A DNA stretch of 64,000 nucleotides from Stromatinia cepivora (GCA_014898415.1 RCTD01000015.1:806001-870000); one strand, 5' to 3'; counted from the first letter of the stretch, positions 1 through 11,980 are shown. Program-made: numbers and translations. Notes: generated by a model from the letters alone, not told the origin.

Positions 1-939
1 GACAATGGAAAACACGCTGATTTCACATGATGACATTTCATTTGCGGGTTTTAAAACATTGCAAACGTGGTTTTAGAGTCTTATAGTCATTGGGTTATCA
101 AGGGTTACTAAGAGCTCTATTCTCGTACGATTCTACATGGATGACGTATGAATTGTTTCGATTTTTACTCAAGATCGAGTACATATTTAACGAACAAATT
201 CCGCATCTCATTTCATTCTTTCTGTTATATAATGCGCCAATGACTTGTCTAAGAATTGTATTCGCTCTACCTGCTGTCAAGTTTGTATTTCAATTCCGTC
301 ATACCGCAGACCGCATTTCGCATCCCCAACAGCAGCCGAGAAGTCATGATTCTCTTCGTTAAAAACACCGTAGAAAATTGAAAAGGCTTCATCTCTAAAT
401 CAGTAACACTGTGCTCCTGCAAGTTAGGTATTGGACAGGATTTTCTACTCATCCTATACACATCTCATGATACTGTGTCATTCCAACGAGATCTGCAATA
501 GATCTCTTATAACTTCCTTTTTTTCTCCACTCCGTACTCATAATACTGCGTCCCTTGGTTGAAATATGCAAAGTATATCTAACACCCTACTCACACAGCC
601 CTGGTTCTTGTTTAAAGTGTTATTGCCGTCGCATCATTTCTCCATACATTAGCAAATTTCTCAAAAAGACTATCCACCTACCCTTTGCCACAGAGTTACG
701 TGCCATGAATCTGATAGAAAAGTGAAAGCAATATTGCAACGGAAGCGAATCATTCTGGCAGCACTGGTGCGACAATGGGCTCAAAATATGTTGTGGAAGG
801 AAGTTCCCTGGAGATTCTCTAAATATTAGGAGTCTGTTAAATTTTTAATTCCCCGAGGAGATCTTTCCTCCACCAGGCATACAAAAAGTTATGCAAATTT
901 AAGTTTATGTAAGCTACTGTATGATTATTACACCAATCA
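1..939. other. Gene-free leader region
   Basis: No gene is supported here. Open frames are short (at most about 90 codons), overlap on both strands and show no recognisable domain or intron structure. Base composition is moderately AT-rich, without the extreme composition seen after 39.6 kb. Confidence 0.5.
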
Positions 940-3620
940 CAGAAGTATTTCTCGGAGATATGCAACAAGAGGCTGAAGTTATGGATGTTAGTATGACGTG
1001 TAGGTTAAGACATGCATCCAGTATCCAAAATCTAAAACCAAGCTATTAGTTCTTTAGTGTGAATGCAATATCTCCATGGTAGGATTATAGTCAGCAGTGA
1101 AATATGAGATTTTTGACAAAGGCCCTAAATCAAACTATTAGTTTTAGTGCATTGTTATCGTCTCCGGGGCAGAGAATAATACGCAAAATAAAATTGAGGT
1201 ATGTAACAAAGATCTGAGATTGTAGGAACTATTTTACGGAACTATCTCACGGAACTATCTCATTGGGACTATAGTCCGTCGTCTGATACCACTGCCACAT
1301 TTGCAGTGAAAGAAGATATGGAACCAACATCTGATGTAAAGGAAAGTAATAACCTTAGCCTTAGCATCATATTATCACCTCTAGGTTTGAAATGATGGTT
1401 CTTGGCATAAAGAGCCAAAAACATTGCTATACTCTATGAGCTATGCAACAAACTTCCATTTTCACGCACTAATACCACTGCCTGAAACTCATGTCTTTAC
1501 AGTGGGAATTATAATCACTATCACTAGGTACCACAAGTAGAAAATGAAATATGCAACGAGCATTCATTCGTGGGAGCTACGCCGACTAGTATGGAACTAC
1601 TATCTCTAAGTAGAATCCACGGGAAATGACAAGTAATGAGACATGCAACAAACATTTGAAATTACGGGAACTATTACCACTAGGATAGAACCAAATTGAC
1701 CAATATCTTCAAGTAGGATCTAAAGGAAATCATAGAAATGAGATATGCAACAATATTTGGAGTTACGGGAACTATTACCCTTAGTATGGAGATTGATCTA
1801 CCATCACTATCATAAAGGCTATGAACATATCCGGCCTAGCGGAATTAATATATACCAAAGCCCAAAGTACAGAGTCACAAGAACCTTCATCTCTGAAATA
1901 CAAGGCATTGAACATTTAAACAAATGTGCTAGCATTATAAAAGTTAGATAGGGGCTCTTGGTTATGATGTGAAGTGAGATATACAACAAACGTCCCTTCA
2001 CGGGAAGTGTTACCACGGGAACTATTATCACTAGTACGAAATTGATCTACCATCTATATTTTAGACGCGCACAAGATATCTGAGTTCAACTATAATAACT
2101 TATCAGAATTATTTCCATTAGTATGGAATTGCCATATATGACATAAAATGAGATATGCAATCAAAATTCAGAACCACGAGACTATTTGTCCTTAGAACGA
2201 AGCTACTATCTCTAGCTATCAGCCCATAGTGTCGATACATTTTCCAGTAGTGTCGGAAAATTTACAAGATCTACAACCAAAGCCCACATAAGAAACCACG
2301 TTGCCCGACTATAATTCCTAGTATGGGACTAATTATTATTATATCTAGGACTCGATCCTTTAAATCAAGCCTAAATCAAGCTTAAATCAGGCGTATAAGA
2401 GATGTGCAACAAACCTTCAAAATCTAAAGTCACGTTGCTGGACTGAGTATATCCTTTAGCGAAATATATTCAAATGAGATGTACAACAAAACTCCCAAGT
2501 ATCAACTATATCCCTGAACATAAGAAATAATCCCGAGTGGAAAAACTCATCATTTCTAGTTTCTAGTTTCTAGTTTATATGTACAAACAAAGCAAAATTA
2601 AAATCCAAATTCAAAGTTACGGGAATAGGAACAGGAATGAAAATAATAACTTAAGCCGAGAACTTTCGTTCCAGTAGGATTAGTTGATTAATATATTAGT
2701 GAAGAGATGGAGTATTAGATCGGATAATATTGAGGATTCTGGATCGGACACGTAAGGTTTACATGGAGATTGAAGATGTGGAATTGTCATCTGGTGTATA
2801 TATAACTTCAACTAATGAATTATATTTAGAGGTTGAAGTTGTGAGATTCTAGTCCCAAGTACATGTGGCTTTAACTCACAATAAATAATATCCAATGCAG
2901 TATTCCACGGCCAGAAAATCGTTGATATTGATATAGAGATTGAACTACCTAGGTTGCTATGAAATTAGAGGCTATTCGCTATGTCACGAAACGGAACATT
3001 ATGACACCTTCTCGCTACGGCGAACAATACCGTATTGAGAATCCATAACGACGAAAAGTTAATTTACCCTATGGATTTGACAATTTCGCCGTGAATTGGA
3101 AATGAGATAGGCAACAAAAGAAAATTTCCATTTCTATTTTGCTTTTGATTTTCAATTGAGGCAGTGAAGAAGGTTGAGATGTTTAAAATAGCAGATATGG
3201 GATACCTAATGTATGGATATAACAAGTTGATTCATTTAGGAATTTCCGTCGGGGTGGCAGTTTCATTATGGAACTATTCACCATGGAACTATTCACCATG
3301 GAACTATTCACCATGGAACTATTCACCATGGAACTATTCACCATGGAACTATTCGCCACGACACGAAACAGTCTCGCGGCGGGACAGAACAGAATAGAAA
3401 ATGGCAGGACGAATTACCACAGTATTCTACATCATGACGAGAAGATACCTTGGTGAGAACTCCGTTTCACAGCGAGACAAAAACTTAAGATATGCAACAA
3501 AAATCCGAGTTGAACTTCTGTTTCGTCATGAAACTCCTTAGATGTGCAACAAAAATCCAAATTGAACTTATATTTCGTCATGAAACTTTATAGATGTGCA
3601 ACAAAACCAATCTAATTTCA
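940..3620. repeat. Decayed repeat field with ATATGCAACAA and GGAACTATT motifs
   Basis: Two short motifs recur through this gene-free stretch. A GAGATATGCAACAAA-like motif is seen near 958, 1196, 1443, 1549, 1642, 1739, 1979, 2150, 2402, 2478, 3109, 3492, 3543 and 3593, often 90-110 bp apart. A GGGAACTATT/ACCACTAGTATGG-like block lies between copies. Copies differ by substitutions and small indels, so this looks like an old tandem or satellite-like array, not a transposon with coding capacity. The unit length is my estimate by eye; a self dot-plot would settle it. Confidence 0.6.
3267..3356. repeat. 15-bp minisatellite, about 6 copies
   Basis: The unit ATGGAACTATTCACC is repeated about six times head to tail; the last copy changes to ATTCGCC. 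Because 15 is a multiple of three, the array stays open in all plus frames (it would read NYSPW repeats), which makes spurious ORFs. The core GGAACTATT is the same motif that is dispersed through the surrounding decayed repeat, so the minisatellite probably grew from one copy of it. Confidence 0.9.
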
Positions 3621-3913
3621 GATATGATTGGCTCGATAATCCGATTTCATCTGCTTCTGGTGATATGTATCCATTTATTGGCCCGAGCGAGTATTGTATG
3701 CGAATATATGTTTGTAGCTGATTTGATCTTGCTATTCCAAGCCCGTAGCTCGGAGAATTTTGTTCCCGCCCTATCTCGATGATACGGTGATACCTCGGGG
3801 CCTGAAGTCGCGAGGACAATGGGCAGTAGCCCTGCCTACACTGGCAGAGGTCGGCTTTTCATGAGTGGAGTTGTAACTCTCAAAGGCCCAGGAGGGCCTA
3901 TCCACACATACTT

Positions 3914-5009
3914 TCAACCCACTGACTCCGTCCTCCTCGTCTTGGCTCTCATTCTCTGAGTATCCTTCGCCTGTTTCCTCGCTTGACTAACACTCATCCT
4001 AACCTCCTCCATAACCTTCTTCTCCAACCCATCCACCTCCACCTCATCCAAGACAAATTTTCCCAAATTCCCCTGTCTCCACCTCTGAATAACCCATAAT
4101 GCCGCCGCCTCCACATCCGGCACGCCTCCCTTTCCCAATCTCCCAGTTTTTCTACAAACCGCCTCCAAAAACTCCACAATATCATTCGTTTCCCCACAAT
4201 ATTCTTTATACACATTCCCTCCCACCTTCAAATTAATATGAAAGAGTAAATAATCTGCCAATGTCGTTGGTGCAATAATAGTATCCTTCACACTTCCCAC
4301 CAACGCCAATTTCAACATACTATCCGTATCCGGTACAAACGGTACGAACACACCAGGCGTATCAACCAAATAAACACCCTCTGTCCCTGCTTCCGGATCC
4401 GGATCTACGATTTTAACCCCCGATGCTATTTTCCTCGTAATACCTGGCTGAGCACCTGTAAATGCAGCTTTACCTCTATTGACACCAGCCATACGTAGAG
4501 CATTGAGTAAAGAAGATTTACCAACATTAGGCATACCGACAATAAGGATTCGAGAGCCGATTAGGGATTGATGTGCAAGACCATGTTCTTTGCAGAGGGA
4601 AAGGATGGTTTGGATGTCGGGTTTGGATTTGTGGTTTGAGAAGAGAGTGGGTGAGGGTTTGTGCCAGTTTTTTATTATAGTTTCTCTCTGTTTTCACCCA
4701 AAGATTAGTACATGATATCTTCGAATTGGATATATGGAGAATAAATACCTTTTTATCCACAGCCAAACCTTGATTTCCTAAATCGCGTTTTGTATACACG
4801 ATAACTCTTTCTCTGCCCGCGAGTGATTGTTCGAATAACGGATTCCGAGATGTAAGAGGGACTCTATAGTCTCGACATTCTATTATGAGATCGATAGATG
4901 AAAGCATCGTTTTCATTCGAGAGAGACCTGATGCATGATGTCCTAGATAATAGGATCGAGGAAGAGAGAGTTGTTGAGGAAATACGGTACGGGGTATGAA
5001 TTGTGCCAT
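3914..5009 (-). CDS. MTG1: Mitochondrial ribosome-assembly GTPase (Mtg1/YlqF family)
   Basis: Circularly permuted GTPase of the YlqF/Mtg1 family, which in yeast acts at the mitochondrial inner membrane in large-subunit ribosome assembly. Two exons, 5009-4749 and 4687-3914, separated by a 61-bp GT-AG intron (acceptor AACAG), give 344 residues. The permuted order is visible: the G4 region (YTKRD) comes first, about residue 75, followed by the P-loop GMPNVGKSS about residue 138 and the G3 motif DTPG about residue 190. The N-terminal segment IDLIIECRDYRVPLTSRNP is typical of the family, and the basic C-terminal tail (AKTRR) could bind rRNA. The start at 5009 is the first ATG and leaves room for a mitochondrial presequence (IPRTVFPQQ...). 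Family-level assignment is firm; the symbol is by homology to yeast. Confidence 0.9.
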
Positions 5010-6494
5010 TTTGATGGCAGGTTAACGAATGTTACCGGAGGAGCATGGCAATTGTTGAATGTGGAAGAGCGCTTCTGTTGGAAGTATTTGATATCATTGT
5101 GAGGTTTCGGGGGAGGATGAAGTTTAGAACAAGGCTGAGAAGTTGAAATTTTGGATTTTGGGCGTGAACAAGGCTGGCCAATTGTAATCAGCTTTAAAGT
5201 ACGCTAATGCATAAAAGCTACGTTGCCCCTGAATTATTTTGGTGAAGGCTGAAAGTTAGAAAACTCATCGAAAGTCCCTCCGTACAACTTTACAATGGGA
5301 GCAACGTTGAGTTCATCAGGAGTTCAAATAAACTTGATGCAAAACATTTATTTCAAGCTCGTCTTCTTTTCATTTTATTAAATGTCGTCTCTCAATCTCC
5401 TCCTTACTATCAATGATGAATTTCCTTGAGCAAGAAAGACTCCAGATGGTTTTATGAATTCACTCATCGTCCTATGTGTCCTTCCATGAATACATTTCTG
5501 ATATTAATGGATGAGATCATTTTGTATAGTCGATCCCTTCTTCAACTATTTCCTTCGTATTGGGAATGTCTAGTAGTTGTCCTGCTGCATCGTCGATTCC
5601 CGGGTAAATAAAAAGATTGATATTAGGGATCGTAAAAAATAGACTTCTCGTTCTCACCGAACGCTGATGTGATGTGATGAGTGAAATGTTGCTTACACTT
5701 TCGACTGAATTCTAGACCCGGTTCGTGCTTGGATTTTGGCGGAAGAACTTGGTTGGCTCCGATGGAAAATTAAGGTCTCCGGATAGAATTGTGGCGAGAT
5801 CGGTATGGGATTCAAAGTAGACCAACAATACAACAAGTGGGATGTGGATGTGGATGTGGATGTGGATGTGGATGTGGATGTGGATGTTGATGTTGACAAA
5901 GGAGTTGCGGGAAGAGAGAGAGAGGGAGAGAGAGAGAGAGAAGAGGAAGGAGAAACCAACAGTTGTGTAGAGAATTAATTGATGGCCCCGAGTATTAATT
6001 TATTTTGCTTGTGATACTTGCTTGAACTTTTCGATTTTGGATGGGTTTATAAGGAATCATCAATTGCCCTCTTTTCAAAAGTAGAAAGTCTCCTCAAATT
6101 GCTTCAATCATCATTGACAACAAATCATCCCCCCTCCCCCCCCCTTTTTTTTTTTAACTTTCTCAACCTTCACTCCAAAGCATTCTTCACTCTTCACCTC
6201 TTTCTTCACTTCCAAGGTTCTTCTTCGCGAATCATCAATCACACAAGGTGTGCATGCTTCTAAATTAGTCATCTTCTACGTATTAACCATTTATAAGTAA
6301 ATCCCCACTTATATTGACCCCACCATATGACGCCGGAGGGGTGAAGTCAGAAACCGAATTTCTGTCCAATTGTCTCAGCAACATAAAAACTCTTTGAACC
6401 TCTCTCCAACTCAATTCTATCATACCACTTTTATATCACTTCATCTACAAACAACTTCAAAAAAGATACCCCAAATCAAATCAATATTATAATC
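5010..6494. other. Divergent intergenic region between MTG1-like and transaldolase genes
   Basis: Holds the promoters of both neighbours. Visible: a GTGGAT hexanucleotide tract near 5840-5887, a GA-rich run near 5915-5950, and close upstream of transaldolase a pyrimidine-rich tract (6128-6155, C-run then T-run) and a stress-element-like AGGGG near 6336. No coding evidence. Confidence 0.6.
5838..5890. repeat. GTGGAT hexanucleotide tract
   Basis: About eight head-to-tail copies of GTGGAT, the last ones degenerated to GTTGAT. The minus strand reads as a serine/threonine repeat, which accounts for a spurious minus-strand ORF at 5693-5959. Confidence 0.9.
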
Positions 6495-7829
6495 ATGTCT
6501 TCTTCTTTAGATCAACTTAAAGCCACTGGCACCGTAAGTAAACAATCTGTTTTCTTTTGTTGATGACTAGGACACTCGGGTCCGGCCCGGAACCATAAGG
6601 GAATACTATTGAAGAGATGGAAATTGAGGATATACGTATTCAGTGTGCTAATCATTACTTTGTCATGATAGACCGTTGTCTCTGACTCTGGTAAGTTGCC
6701 AATCCATCCTATCCATCATTTCCATTGCTTCAAACATTTACTGACTCGTATTCCTCTCTAGGTGACTTTGCTTGTACGTTCTCATCTCTACAACTTCTCG
6801 CCACCATTTCTACGATCTATCACTAATCTATACAATTAGCCATTGCCAAATACAAGCCACAAGATGCCACCACCAACCCATCTTTGATCCTTGCCGCCTC
6901 CAAAAAAGCCGAATATGCCAAACTCATCGATACCGCAGTCGCATACGGAAAGGAGGTAGACGGTGACCTTGAAAAGAAGACCGATGCCACTCTCGATCGT
7001 CTTCTCGTTGAGTTCGGTAAAGAAATCTTGAAGGTCGTTCCAGGAAAGGTTTCAACTGAGGTTGATGCTCGTTTCTCTTTCGACACCAAGGCCACTATTA
7101 ACAAGGCTCTCCGAATTATCGATGTATGTTGTATACTTCTTATCTCCCATTTTGAGGACAAATGTACCTCAATTGAAATCAAATTAATACTAACATATGT
7201 GTCCTATACAGCTTTACAAATCAGAGGGAATTGACAAGTCCCGCATTTTGATTAAGATTGCTTCCACCTGGGAAGGTATCCAAGCCGCTCGTATCCTTCA
7301 ACGCGATCACGGAATTAACTGCAACCTTACCCTCCTCTTCTCCAAATCCCAAGCTGTTGCTTGTGCCGAAGCTGGTGCTTTCCTCATCTCCCCATTCGTC
7401 GGTCGTATCCTCGATTGGTACAAGGCATCTACCGGAAAGACCTACTCCGCTCAAGAGGACCCAGGTGTCGAATCCGTTAAGGCTATCTTCGACTACTACA
7501 AGAAATTCGGATACAAGACCATTGTTATGGGAGCTTCTTTCCGTAACGTTGGTGAAATCACCGAGCTTGCTGGATGTGATTACCTTACCATCTCACCAAA
7601 CTTGTTGGAGGAGTTGATGAACTCCACTGAGGCCGTCCCCAAGAAATTGGTCTCTGAGAACGCTAGCAGTCTGGATATTGAGAGATTGACCTACATTGAT
7701 GATGAGGCTGAGTTCAGATTTGCATTCAATGAGGATGCTATGGCTGTTGAGAAGTTGAGAGAGGGTATCAGCAAGTTTGCTGCTGATGCCGTTACCTTGA
7801 AGGATATCTTGAAGGCTAAGTTGCAATAA
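6495..7829 (+). CDS. TAL1: Transaldolase
   Basis: Transaldolase of the non-oxidative pentose phosphate pathway; it moves a dihydroxyacetone unit between sedoheptulose-7-phosphate and glyceraldehyde-3-phosphate in the cytosol. Five exons: 6495-6533, 6672-6690, 6762-6773, 6840-7123 and 7212-7829. These sum to 972 nt, that is 323 residues, the usual length for this family. All introns are GT-AG and phases join exactly to give [20 protein letters not shown], the class-defining N-terminal block. [19 protein letters not shown] contains the Schiff-base lysine (ILIKIAST), and [23 protein letters not shown] is the conserved C-terminal barrel segment. Exons of 19 and 12 nt explain why simple ORF calling splits this gene. 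Codon use looks optimised, with many C-ending codons, as expected for a highly expressed gene. Confidence 0.96.
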
Positions 7830-8929
7830 ATTGCTTTTTGAGTCTTGGGTGGTAGTTGACAATATAGTTATTGGTTATTCATGGAGGTCAAAATTGAAAG
7901 ATCGGATGAATTACGATTTGTATTTACGCGTGGCCAAAAATGAATGAAGCAAATGAAATGAATTTGATAATTAATTGTTTCTTTCAATTTTTGTGATGAC
8001 CATGTATCACCACTCAATAAGGTGCTCCAAATCCGAAATCTGCAACGCCATAACACCATACTTCCCTTAGCCCAACCGAGGTCCTAGTAAATACGAACTA
8101 GGAGGATGGCAGATATTAGTTCCTATCGTCCTCCCATTGTGGAGGATTTAGATGTTACCGGGATGAAATTTAGAACGTGTTGTTCAGCCCAGAATCAACA
8201 ACCCGAAAGAATAAAACGGAAAAATGAAGGGTTGAGTTAACGGAGAGAATTCTCAGCTAGAGGCTTAAGAATCTTGTTATTATATAAGACGATACTATAG
8301 TGATAAACAGATTACTAGATGATATTGGTTATTCGTTATAATATATATAGATATATAGATATATAGATATATAGATATATAGATATATAGATATATAGAT
8401 ATATAGATATATAGATATATAGATATATAGATATATAGATATATAGATATATAGATATATAGATATATAGATATATAGATATATAGATATATAGATATAT
8501 AGATATAGATATATAGATATGCGATTGCAGATCAATCGAGAAATAAGAAACGAGAAACGAGAAAGTAGAAAGTTGTAAAAGGATCTAATAATATATGTCT
8601 ATAATAGACTCTTACGAGATGATATTTGAATATAATAATTACTTTTTAGAAACCGCGTTTTTTGAATTCACTAAAACTCGATTGAATGATTGAATGATTT
8701 GTTATAGATCAAAGGATTAGAGGTCGCAGATTTGGAGGAAATCAGTAGGGGTTTGATTGTATTAGTTACCTAGTTATACTTTCTTTTTGCTTGTTGCTGG
8801 TGATGATTAAGCAGAATACCCTCCCTTCCCCTCAACACTCTTCCACCCCCTTCCCCTCCTTATATTTACCACGGATCCGATCGATCCCAAAGCCACATTT
8901 TCACCTCCACTTCCACCTCAAACCCAGGT
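7830..8929. other. Intergenic region downstream of transaldolase
   Basis: No gene supported. It contains the transaldolase 3' untranslated region, then the long 8-bp microsatellite, then a CT-rich stretch (8815-8925) that would suit a promoter of a plus-strand gene starting near 8930. Confidence 0.6.
8339..8520. repeat. 8-bp microsatellite AGATATAT, about 22 copies
   Basis: Near-perfect head-to-tail AGATATAT array about 180 bp long, with one phase slip near 8503 (AGATATAGATATATAG). The unit is not a multiple of three, so the minus strand translates to a period-8 ISIYLYIY pattern with no stops, giving a meaningless ORF at 8329-8535. Confidence 0.95.
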
Positions 8930-9196
8930 ATGACACGCGGTAAGATAGTTCTCCAAAAAACATCTCCAGGCACACTATACAACGCCTTTGCTTTCTCCAA
9001 TACGCCGGATAGAATCCCGCGCATCCCAATCTACTATGCCACTGATGCGGAGAGAGCGGGGATTAACGAGGATATTGGTCATATTGATGTCGGCATGTGT
9101 GAAGCAGATAGGATGCGGATGGGCGTGTATTTGAAGGCATTTTTGGGTGGGGGGGTCGGGGGATTAGAGTTGTTGGGGGTGGATGGACGAATGTAG
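8930..9196 (+). CDS. Small hypothetical ORF (weak)
   Basis: 88-codon open frame preceded by a CT-rich promoter-like stretch. The protein begins MTRGKIVLQKTSPGTLYNAF and ends in a glycine-rich run. I do not recognise a family. After the stop at 9196 a different plus frame stays open to 9339 (ending with GATYRGFTFLAKGIS), so this may be one gene broken by a frameshift in the G-run near 9150-9160, or an intron may join them. It could also be spurious. Confidence 0.3.
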   Translation: MTRGKIVLQKTSPGTLYNAFAFSNTPDRIPRIPIYYATDAERAGINEDIGHIDVGMCEADRMRMGVYLKAFLGGGVGGLELLGVDGRM

Positions 9197-9310
9197 GCAG
9201 CGGTGCGGAGATGCTGGTGAAATGCATTGAGGGTAGGAAAAAGACCGCAAGGATCATTGAGTCGGAAATCGTGACACGGGGTATTACCTTCGGCGCCACA
9301 TATCGTGGAT

Positions 9311-9583
9311 TTACCTTCCTCGCCAAGGGGATTTCCTAATTAATAACCAGGTATCAACGTGATCCCGCGAGGGGCGTCTACCTTTTATAACAAGTTGCTT
9401 CCATAGAAATACTATGTCTGCTAAGTCTGGAGGCTGCCCATTCTTACGCCGCTCCCCAATATACTGACAGACGCGGTCGGGTTCAGTGGAATCTTTGATA
9501 AACCACGAGAGAATCTCTCGATCATGACGAGAGAGGCTAGGAACGGCAATTGAGTTGAGCGGATCTTCCATGAGGTCTTTCAA
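9311..9583 (-). CDS. Small hypothetical protein (weak)
   Basis: 90-codon frame with a balanced, protein-like composition (SRHDREILSWFIKDS, PPDLADIVFLWKQLV). No family recognised. A possible GT donor at the GGTAGA following KQLVIK means the visible C-terminus could instead be intron sequence. It lies tail-to-tail with the plus-strand ORF at 8930 and slightly overlaps its possible extension. Confidence 0.35.
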   Translation of the reverse strand: MKDLMEDPLNSIAVPSLSRHDREILSWFIKDSTEPDRVCQYIGERRKNGQPPDLADIVFLWKQLVIKGRRPSRDHVDTWLLIRKSPWRGR

Positions 9584-10313
9584 AAAAAAAATGCAGAATA
9601 CGGTTTTTTAATCAATATTTCTGAATTCAAAATGAACTTAAGGCGTGCCTAAAAACGTGTTGGGTTGTCGAATTGAGAAGTTGAGCGCTGTGTCTAATCT
9701 GTTACCCGGTTGCTTTCCTTTCTGTGACACCAACATCTACTTTTACGGACCCAACCATCCTCTCAGTACGCCTTTGATGTCTAAATTGAGTATAGATTCA
9801 TTGAGATGAATCAATAAGTAGGGGTTGTGTATATCAAATACATGTCTTTACCCCGAACCGAGAAATGGACATTGGAAGCGTCGGGAGAAGGATCCATTTG
9901 TGGGTCGCCCGGCACAAATATCTTAGATATATAAAGATTACCTTCGTCATGAGTTTGGTACGCCCACTGTTGTATCTTTTCTACGAGTTTCTTGTTTCTC
10001 GTTGAGGACTTTAGAGAGGGTTCATGGTGTTGTGTATATCATACCATACTTGAGTTAGTCTCCTCGATCTTCCATAAAAAGAAATATTTGTAGTCAAATC
10101 TTCTGGATTTCAGATAACTTACCCACAATCCACGTGTCCTCGGATAAAATACCGCATTTGGATTTCCCCGCAGATCATGCAAGTTGCTCCATATAAGATC
10201 TTACGTTGCGAAGACAGATTCATCTCACAGGACCATATTGACAATGCTATTGACATCGACTAAATAAAGCCCTTCCTTTAAATTTATTCATATAACATCC
10301 TTCTAACTCTCTT
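9584..10313. other. Intergenic region
   Basis: No coding evidence. Contains an A-run near 9582-9590 and ordinary mixed sequence; the right end should be the promoter of the plus-strand gene at 10314. Confidence 0.5.
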
Positions 10314-11489
10314 ATGATCATTGAGATGAATATCGACAGCTTGCCTCGCTTGCCAGTGGCATCAATGTCAACATCCCCATCCTCGAGCTCCTCCACATAT
10401 ACATCCCCCTCTAATCCTCTCATCACAAACAAGCGTAAACTTATTTCATCCCCATCTATATCGGGTTCCCACCCACCAATCACGACTCCCTGGGAGGAAA
10501 ATAAACTCTACATCCATCTCACCGACCGAGGAAATCCGGGGACCTTTCACTGGAGTTTATACCTTACGGAAGATGATCCGGAGAAGGGTTGGGTGTATCA
10601 TGTATATGATCCTGAACCTGGGAGGTGGATTTTGGAGATGCTGGGGCCCGCGGGACCTATGACTTCGGAGGTGGATGGGGAGGGTGATAGAGGGGATGTG
10701 GGGATTTATGGGGGTGGGGGTGAGCGAGACGGAGATCTTGATGTGGAGGATAGGGGAAACGATGCTAGGAAGAAAGAGAAGGAGGGTGAAGACAGCGTCG
10801 AACTAAAGACGGAAGGTACTAAGGAAAGTGAAGTTGTGGAAGAGCAATGTCGGAGGGATGGGGAAACTTCTCCCGGAATAGAAAATGAGAAGATAGGAAG
10901 CCCAAAATCTGATAAAGAGAAGGATCGAGAGTTGCATGAAGAAAAGGGCGAAGAAGAGGGTGAAGTAGAGGGTGAAGGAGAGGTTGAGGGAGGGGAGAGT
11001 TGTGAGAGTGGAGGTGTAGGTATTATAGCTTCTAAGCGAAATTTCGCAGAAGAGGAAGAGGAGAAGGGTCTTAGTAACGGTAAAAGAGTAAAGGTGCAAG
11101 GGCTAGATCAGATGAAGAAAGAGACCCAAGCTAGCTTTGAAACCCAAGACGAAAAAGACGACAATTACACCAGCCTAACCCACGCGACGCTCCTCGCCGC
11201 CGTGGAAATCGGCACCAACATTCAAGACATGCGAGAAATAATTGAACAAACAATTTCTTCCATCTGGGAAAACGAAAAACGGCGCATAGGAAAAGGCGAC
11301 AAAATCTGTCGACAATTCCTTCTGCACTGTATTTCCGAGATGGAATCTCTCGGAATCCTAAGTCTTTTGCCCGGAAAATCTGTTTTTGATTTAGAAAGAG
11401 AAGGAAAAGAATTCGGTATGTTAAGTGACCCTGCTTTGAATCCTGGGGCTAGGAGGGGAAGAGTTTGGAAGAGTAGGATGATATCGTGA
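10314..11489 (+). CDS. Fungal protein with two conserved ends and an acidic insert
   Basis: Single-exon 391-codon frame. Residues about 60-105 (LYIHLTDRG..FHWSLYLTED..KGWVYHVYD) and about 290-350 (THATLLAAVEIGTNIQDMRE..KICRQFLLHCISEMESLGIL) resemble the two halves of small fungal proteins with an HW/HY..YHV motif and a later N/K-C-R-x-[WF] motif; in those families a compact alpha/beta domain is uninterrupted. Here about 180 residues of Glu/Lys/Gly-rich, low-complexity sequence (EEKGEEEGEVEGEGEVE) sit between the halves. I infer a single domain with a disordered acidic insertion; the function is unknown and the family link is by pattern only. The first ATG is used; an alternative start is MSTSPSSSS at residue 18. 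Confidence 0.65.
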   Translation: MIIEMNIDSLPRLPVASMSTSPSSSSSTYTSPSNPLITNKRKLISSPSISGSHPPITTPWEENKLYIHLTDRGNPGTFHWSLYLTEDDPEKGWVYHVYDPEPGRWILEMLGPAGPMTSEVDGEGDRGDVGIYGGGGERDGDLDVEDRGNDARKKEKEGEDSVELKTEGTKESEVVEEQCRRDGETSPGIENEKIGSPKSDKEKDRELHEEKGEEEGEVEGEGEVEGGESCESGGVGIIASKRNFAEEEEEKGLSNGKRVKVQGLDQMKKETQASFETQDEKDDNYTSLTHATLLAAVEIGTNIQDMREIIEQTISSIWENEKRRIGKGDKICRQFLLHCISEMESLGILSLLPGKSVFDLEREGKEFGMLSDPALNPGARRGRVWKSRMIS

Positions 11490-11980
11490 GGGATTCATAG
11501 ACGCGGGATTTTTGGAGGGAAGTGAGAGAAAATAATTCAGCGTGAGATTTCTGTGCCAGCTCAGAGCTTTTGGGGGCTTGGTGAAAACGAATTCTTATAA
11601 AGCTTTGTGGAAGAGGAGGGGTGAATGTTAGAAATCGGAGTATGATGGGAGAATATGAAATGTTGGAATATTAATTTCACATCATGAGACTTCTGAGATA
11701 TACTTACCGTATATTTGAGAAATCACATCAAAATTAGTAGTTCTTCACTTTTTCAAATCGTTGCTACATTTATAAATATTATAATAATCTGATAAATTTT
11801 AAATCACGCAGTATCAAAATAATTATCTACTTACTTTATATAAAATCTCTCTGACTATATTGTTATTTTGTTTCTTGCTCAAAGTGCTTTATAGTTATAT
11901 TTATTCTCTGTCATAAATAGCAAAAGCTATATACTATGTTTGATTCGGGTAAATTACTCTCACACTCTTCAAATTAATTA
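11490..11980. other. Transition into AT-rich island
   Basis: No gene. Composition drops from mixed to strongly AT-rich at about 11690, marking the left edge of an AT-rich island that runs to about 13100. Confidence 0.6.

Noticed and set aside
3164..3456. Two plus-strand ORFs with NYSPW or MELFT repeats
   Set aside because: They are translations of the 15-bp minisatellite, open in every plus frame; no other protein-like feature.
8329..8535. Minus-strand ORF with ISIYLYIY repeats
   Set aside because: Product of the AGATATAT microsatellite.
10803..11099. Minus-strand ORF rich in Leu/Phe/Ser
   Set aside because: Antisense of the acidic insert of the gene at 10314; composition follows from the purine-rich strand.
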